NCBI GenBank assembly: GCA_913777325.1
Contig: CAJYSA010000021.1
Location: 24,044 to 88,043 of the forward strand
Direction of reading: 5' to 3'
Length of the DNA: 64,000 bases
Source of the DNA: an uncultured Sphingomonas sp.
Lineage (GTDB): Bacteria; Pseudomonadota; Alphaproteobacteria; Sphingomonadales; Sphingomonadaceae
A program made the position numbers and the translations under genes. Position 1 is the stretch's first letter. Every line of letters starts with the position of its first letter. Below, piece after piece: positions 60,111 to 64,000 of this stretch. The notes below the pieces were generated by a model that was not told the origin of the DNA, searched no databases, and saw nothing but the letters and a program-made list of their open reading frames with translations.

Positions 60111-60371
60111 TTACATCGCGTTCGACATGCCGCCCATGTTCGACATCATCATGTCGTTGCTCATCATGGTGTCGTTGGCCATCATTCCGCCGTTCATCGC
60201 GCCGTCGACGGCGGTCATGTTGTCGGTCATGGTGTCCATGCCCTCGGTGGCGTTCATGTCGGTGACCATGGTGTTCTCGGTGCCCTCGGTCTTCGAGCCG
60301 CACGCCGAAACCGCGAGAGCGGCCGCCGCGAGAACCGAGCCACTCAGGACCTTGGTGATGACTGCACGCAT
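60111..60371 (-). CDS. Small methionine-rich lipoprotein
   Basis: An 86-residue precursor with lipobox VSAC (C24). The mature 62 residues hold 16 methionines in MxxM, MM and MMM groups (for example GGMMANDTMM), with Asn, Asp, Gly and Thr and no other cysteine or histidine. Methionine-rich periplasmic segments bind Cu(I) or act as oxidant sinks; either is inference. The ATG at 60371 follows GGGAGCAATTTC. It has its own terminator. Confidence 0.8.
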   Translation of the reverse strand: MRAVITKVLSGSVLAAAALAVSACGSKTEGTENTMVTDMNATEGMDTMTDNMTAVDGAMNGGMMANDTMMSNDMMMSNMGGMSNAM

Positions 60372-60463
60372 GAAATTGCTCCCTAGACTATGGATTTGGC
60401 GACCGAGCGGTCGTTTTTTTGTTCCCAAACCGACGTGGACATTAATCACAGATGACCGGCCTC

Positions 60464-61153
60464 TCAAGTCTCGTTTTCACCCGGACAACTCAGGCTATTG
60501 AGAAAGGCCTCGGCGGTGAACGCCAGAGCCGCGTCGAAGGTTGCAGTATCGGCGGGCGCGCCGAGCACGGCGGCGCTGGTCACCGGGTATTCGGCCAGCC
60601 CGCACGGCACGATCCCGGTGAAGTGCAGCAGGTCGGGTGACAGATTGACCGAAAAACCGTGCAGCGTCACCCAGCGCCGCACGCGGATGCCGATCGCGCC
60701 GATCTTGGCCTCCTGCCCGTGGGCGCCTCGTGTCCAGATGCCGATCCGGCCCGGCGCGCGGAACGCCGCGATGCCAATCCGCGCCAACGCGTCGATCACC
60801 CAGCCTTCGACCGCGTGGACGAAGCAGCGGACGTCGCGTCCGCGCCGGTTCAGGTCCAGCACCAGATAGCCGACCCGCTGGCCGGGGCCGTGATAGGTAT
60901 AACGGCCGCCGCGTCCCGCCGGCACCACCGGGAAGCGCGGGTCGATCAGCTCGCGCGGGTCCGCGCTCGTCCCGGCGGTGTAGACCGGCGGATGCTCCAG
61001 CAGCCAGACCAACTCGCGTGCCCTGCCCGCCGCGACCTGTTCGGCGCGCGCCTCCATCTCCGCCAGCGCCTGCGCATAGTCGGTCAGGCCGGGGCTTGTC
61101 CGCCACTCGATGCCCTGGGGGCCGGCGGCGCTGTCATCGTGATCGGTATCCAC
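60464..61153 (-). CDS. lipB: Octanoyltransferase (lipoate biosynthesis)
   Basis: A 229-residue enzyme moving octanoyl from acyl carrier protein to lipoyl domains. [38 protein letters not shown], the catalytic Lys in [23 protein letters not shown] and the active-site Cys in [14 protein letters not shown] are present. I place the start at GTG 61153 because the family N-terminus is near; the ribosome site is weak and the frame is open much further upstream. Confidence 0.9.
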   Translation of the reverse strand: MDTDHDDSAAGPQGIEWRTSPGLTDYAQALAEMEARAEQVAAGRARELVWLLEHPPVYTAGTSADPRELIDPRFPVVPAGRGGRYTYHGPGQRVGYLVLDLNRRGRDVRCFVHAVEGWVIDALARIGIAAFRAPGRIGIWTRGAHGQEAKIGAIGIRVRRWVTLHGFSVNLSPDLLHFTGIVPCGLAEYPVTSAAVLGAPADTATFDAALAFTAEAFLNSLSCPGENET

Positions 61154-61265
61154 GCCGGACAGATGCGGGCGCGCGCCGCGCTTGGCAAGGCGACGCTGGC
61201 CATTGCCCGGCGCGGGAAGTGCTTCTACGCCCGGCGCGGGCAACCGTAGCTGGGACAAGGTGGCG

Positions 61266-62087
61266 ATGGTCAGGATGAGCGATGTGGGGGATCGGACCGT
61301 CGACGTCCTGAAAGGGCGCGCGGGCATCCTCGCGGGGATCGCGTTGTTGACGCTGGTGCTGCCCGCGATCGTCGCGGGCGCGCTGGGCAATGTCGTGCCG
61401 TTGACCGATCCGTTCGTCGTGCTGGTGCCGGTGGTGCGCTTCGCGGTGCTCGCCCTGCTGCTGCTAGGGATGCTGGCGGTCACGGCGGTGGCCAGCGACC
61501 CGGCAGTCGATCAGGCGCTGGCGCTGCGCATCGCGGTGCGCCGCCTGCCCGCCGCGCTGGGGCTGCTCGTCGCGCTGGTGCTGATGGCCGTCGTCCTGTT
61601 CATCCCCGCCGGTGCGCTGCTGGCGCTGTCGGGCGCGACGCTCACCGCGGCCGGCACGCTCGACATGACCCGCGCGACCTCCGGCTATGCGGCGGGGGCG
61701 GGGCTGTCGGTGGTGCTGGCGGTCGTGCTGGGGCTTTGGTTCAGCGCGCGGATCGTCCCGCTGTTCGCGATTGTCGTCAACGAACGCCGGGGGTTCGGCG
61801 CGTTGCGGCGCAGCCTGGCGCTGACGCGTGGCGCGACGCTGCGGCTGATCGGCGTCCTGATCCTGTACTTCCTCGTCCTGACGGTGACGATGTTGGCGGT
61901 GACCTCGGTGGTCGGCGTCGTCGCGCGGCTGGTGTTGGGGGCCGAGGCGGCGGGCGCGGCGCGCTTCGTGGTCGCGGTGGCCAGCGCCTTGCTGTCCGCG
62001 GCGGCGACCGTGGTGCAGAGCGTGTTCTACGCGCGCTTCTACGTCGCCGCGTTCGAGCAGGAACAGCACCGGACGCCGCTGGCATGA
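61266..62087 (+). CDS. Multi-pass membrane protein (GPDPase membrane-domain-like)
   Basis: A 273-residue membrane protein with about six helices and a conserved [31 protein letters not shown] block, resembling the membrane domain of glycerophosphoryl diester phosphodiesterases and related DUFs. No catalytic motif is seen. ATGs at 61266 and 61275 are possible. Its stop overlaps the start of the next gene (ATGA), a protein of the same kind, so the pair probably works together. Function unknown. Confidence 0.7.
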   Translation: MVRMSDVGDRTVDVLKGRAGILAGIALLTLVLPAIVAGALGNVVPLTDPFVVLVPVVRFAVLALLLLGMLAVTAVASDPAVDQALALRIAVRRLPAALGLLVALVLMAVVLFIPAGALLALSGATLTAAGTLDMTRATSGYAAGAGLSVVLAVVLGLWFSARIVPLFAIVVNERRGFGALRRSLALTRGATLRLIGVLILYFLVLTVTMLAVTSVVGVVARLVLGAEAAGAARFVVAVASALLSAAATVVQSVFYARFYVAAFEQEQHRTPLA

Positions 62088-62827
62088 CGATCGGTTTCGC
62101 CGGGCTGCTGTCGATCGTCTGGCGGTTGTTCCGGCGCGATGCCGCGTTCGTGCTGCCGATCGTCGGCACGTTCATGTTCCTGCCGTCGTTCGCGGCGCTG
62201 CTGCTGTGCGATCCGGTCCCCCCGCTGCCGCCCGCGCCGCGTGACGAGGTGATCATGCAGGCGTGGATGAACAGCGTGGCGCTGTGGGGGCAGGGCAACG
62301 GCATCTGGTTCCTGCTGGCCGAGCTGGTCGGCACGTTCGGGATCGCGGCGGTCGCGCTGTTCCTGCTGGAGCCGGATCGGCTGACCGTCGGGCAGGCGCT
62401 GGGCCAGGCGGTGGTGCGGCTGGTGGCGTTCGTGATCGCGAGCATGGCGATCGCGGTGCCGGTGTCGCTGGGGTTGTGGTTGCTGGTGCTGCCGGGCCTG
62501 TATCTCCAGGCGCGGCTGATCGTCGCGGTGCCCGCGATGGCGCGCCATCCCGCGCTCCGCCCGCTGGCCTCGCTGCGGCTCAGCTGGAAGATGACCAAGG
62601 GACTGGACCGCGCGGTGACGGGCGCGCTGGTCGCGCTGTTCTTGGCGCAATGGCTGGCGGTATCGCCGCTGCTCCTCGCCGACGAGACGCTGCGGCAGGG
62701 CGCGACGAACCCGCTGGCGCTGGCGCTGGTCGACGCGCTGATCGCCGCGGTCGGCGCGGCCTATGCGCTGGCGGTGCTGCTGCTGGGCGTCGTCGCTTAC
62801 CGCGTGCGGGCGAGCAGGGGCACCTGA
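62084..62827 (+). CDS. Multi-pass membrane protein, companion of the previous gene
   Basis: A 247-residue membrane protein of about six helices with the block RHPALRPLASLRLSWKMTKGLDRAVTGALVALF, which mirrors the [17 protein letters not shown] block of its neighbour, so the two are probably distant paralogues. No enzyme motif seen. It is translationally coupled to the upstream gene. Its 3' end overlaps the convergent acetyltransferase gene by 31 bases. Confidence 0.7.
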   Translation: MTIGFAGLLSIVWRLFRRDAAFVLPIVGTFMFLPSFAALLLCDPVPPLPPAPRDEVIMQAWMNSVALWGQGNGIWFLLAELVGTFGIAAVALFLLEPDRLTVGQALGQAVVRLVAFVIASMAIAVPVSLGLWLLVLPGLYLQARLIVAVPAMARHPALRPLASLRLSWKMTKGLDRAVTGALVALFLAQWLAVSPLLLADETLRQGATNPLALALVDALIAAVGAAYALAVLLLGVVAYRVRASRGT

Positions 62828-63390
62828 GGCGCCGCGTCGGCGGGCAGCACGCCCAGCACGCGCGGATCCGCGAATGTCTCCACGGTGCGCCGCACCGCCA
62901 CGAACCCCTGGGCGCGATAGAAGCCCAGCGCACGGGGATGGTCGAGCGTACAGGTGTGCAGCCACACCCGTTCCACCCCGCCGCGCCATGCGAGCGCGAG
63001 CGCGCATGCCATGAACCACCGCCCTAATCCGCGCCCGGCCAGCTCGGGCACCAGCGCGAAATAGCCGATCTCGCACGCCCCGCCCGTGCGGAAGTCCAGC
63101 TCGAGCATCCCGACCTCGATCCCGGCGCGATCGAGGACCGCATGGACCTCGACTGCCGGATCGTGGACGATCGCCACCAGCGCGGCATCGTCGATCACCA
63201 GGCGCGAGAACCACAGCCACGGCCCCCCCACCCGGCGGAACAGCGCGCGATAGTTCTCCGGCGCGGGCCGCTCCCAACGCACCAGCCGCAGCGGGGCGTC
63301 GGGCAGCGCCCGGGCGCGCGGGCGACGCGTCATCTCCAGCGTGGTGACGATCGTGGCGACGTGATCGTCGGGGACCGCGTTCAATCCCAT
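62797..63390 (-). CDS. GNAT-family N-acetyltransferase
   Basis: A 197-residue acetyltransferase. The core LELDFRTGGACEIGYFALVPELAGRGLGRWFMACALALAW contains motif A with the acetyl-CoA loop GRGLGRW, and LDHPRALGFYRAQGFVAV is motif B. Substrate unknown. Its start lies inside the last ten bases of hemF, so the two are co-transcribed; its end overlaps the convergent membrane protein gene. Confidence 0.87.
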   Translation of the reverse strand: MGLNAVPDDHVATIVTTLEMTRRPRARALPDAPLRLVRWERPAPENYRALFRRVGGPWLWFSRLVIDDAALVAIVHDPAVEVHAVLDRAGIEVGMLELDFRTGGACEIGYFALVPELAGRGLGRWFMACALALAWRGGVERVWLHTCTLDHPRALGFYRAQGFVAVRRTVETFADPRVLGVLPADAAPQVPLLARTR

Positions 63391-63966
63391 GTCGCGACCG
63401 GCGGCAGGCTCATCAGGATCGCGTCGATGTTGCCGCCGGTCTTCAGCCCGAACAGCGTGCCACGATCATAGACCAGGTTGAACTCGGCATAGCGCCCGCG
63501 CCACACGCGTTGCTGCGCCACGTCGGCCTCGCTGAACGGCATGTCCATCCGCCGCCGCACGATCCGCGGGAAGGCGTCGAGGAAGGCGCGCCCGACATCC
63601 TGCGTGAACGCGAAGTCGCGCGCGAAATCGCCCTCCAGATGGTCGTAGAAGATGCCGCCGACCCCGCGATGCACCCGGCGGTGCGGGATGTAGAAATAAT
63701 CGTCGGCCCATTTGCTGAAGCGCGGATAATGCGCCGGGTCGTGCGCGTCGCAGGCGCGGCGCAGCGTCGCGTGGAAATCCTCGGTATCCTCCGCGATCGG
63801 CAGCGGCGGGTTCAGGTCCGCGCCCCCACCGAACCAGCGCTTGGTGGTGACGAGGAAGCGCGTGTTCATGTGGACGGCGGGCACGTGCGGGTTGGCCATG
63901 TGCGCGACCAGGCTGATCCCCGTGGCGAAGAAGCGCGGATCGTCGCCCGCGCCGTGGATGGTGCGC
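63381..63966 (-). CDS. hemF: Coproporphyrinogen III oxidase, oxygen-dependent (5' end missing)
   Basis: The C-terminal 194 residues of HemF, which turns coproporphyrinogen III into protoporphyrinogen IX in haem synthesis. Seen: FFATGISLVAHMANPHVPAVHMNTRF (catalytic His block), WFGGGADLNP, DDYFYIPHR, GGIFYDHLEG and GRYAEFNLVYDRGTLFGL. The frame continues upstream of the ATG at 63899 to 63966, where adapter sequence begins, so the usual first 90-100 residues are lost to the assembly edge. Confidence 0.94.
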
Positions 63967-64000
63967 AGATCGGAAGAGCGTCGTGTAGGGAAAGAGTGTA
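63967..64000. other. Illumina adapter contamination at the contig end
   Basis: All 34 terminal bases, starting AGATCGGAAGAGC and ending AAAGAGTGTA, match the TruSeq universal adapter as I remember it. The sequence is unlike its GC-rich surroundings and interrupts the hemF frame. It is not genomic. Confidence 0.97.

Overview
The window is one GC-rich (high-60s percent by eye) bacterial chromosomal segment. Gene content points to an alphaproteobacterium of the Sphingomonadaceae type: the cell-cycle regulators GcrA and TrcR (DUF1013), a split methionine synthase, a PEP-CTERM protein, many small Sphingomonas-style lipoproteins, and a recurrent intergenic inverted repeat built on ATTGCGAGCG..CAATCCAG. 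I see no prophage, insertion sequence, CRISPR array, integrase or rRNA. Coding density is about 90 percent and the gene set is mostly core metabolism, so this looks like ordinary chromosome rather than an island. The last 34 bases (63967-64000) match Illumina adapter sequence, so the contig end is artificial and cuts hemF.

Layout. 1-2541: a partial sugar/alcohol-phosphate nucleotidyltransferase, inositol-3-phosphate synthase and a divergent CDP-alcohol phosphatidyltransferase, together a candidate inositol-lipid pathway. 2603-9959: sodC, a Spinster-type MFS transporter, thpR, a YbhL/Bax-inhibitor protein behind a structured leader, a transglutaminase-like protein, small unknowns, an orphan barstar overlapping an extensin-like gene, and a NUDIX hydrolase; then tRNA-Ala(CGC). 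10294-15596: a Tyr/Gly/Arg-rich DUF2171 protein, an exonuclease, and a three-gene signalling cassette (CHASE3 kinase, single-domain receiver, receiver-HWE-type kinase). 15796-21520: a methionine operon read leftward (ArsR-methyltransferase regulator, metF, and metH in two genes) with a perfect 22-bp palindrome at its promoter. 21648-30330: lipoproteins, oxidoreductases, bdhA, a YpfJ-type metalloprotease, trcR, a glycosyltransferase/metallophosphatase pair and a nitronate monooxygenase.

30467-36352: a lipoprotein with a paralogue at 59204, the trehalose operon otsB-GH15-otsA, and a diguanylate cyclase. 36325-45914: MscS channel, acyl-CoA ligase, peptide transporter, nitroreductase, GntR regulator with an Ivy-like lipoprotein, acyl-CoA dehydrogenase, threonylcarbamoyl-AMP synthase, msrA. 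45982-52693: galE, PAP2 phosphatase, ABC-2 permease, gcrA, an outer-membrane beta-barrel and parE. 52772-63966: PEP-CTERM protein, DUF1275 protein, argD-argF-hslO, a candidate sRNA, queC-queE, the second paralogue, a Met-rich lipoprotein, lipB, two membrane proteins, a GNAT acetyltransferase and truncated hemF.

The most interesting points are the possible CDP-inositol route to an inositol lipid, the low-complexity YGR/YGQ protein with DUF2171, the methyltransferase-fused ArsR regulator and its palindrome, and the paralogous secreted family seen twice. All functional calls rest on reading motifs and recalled family features; no database search was run.
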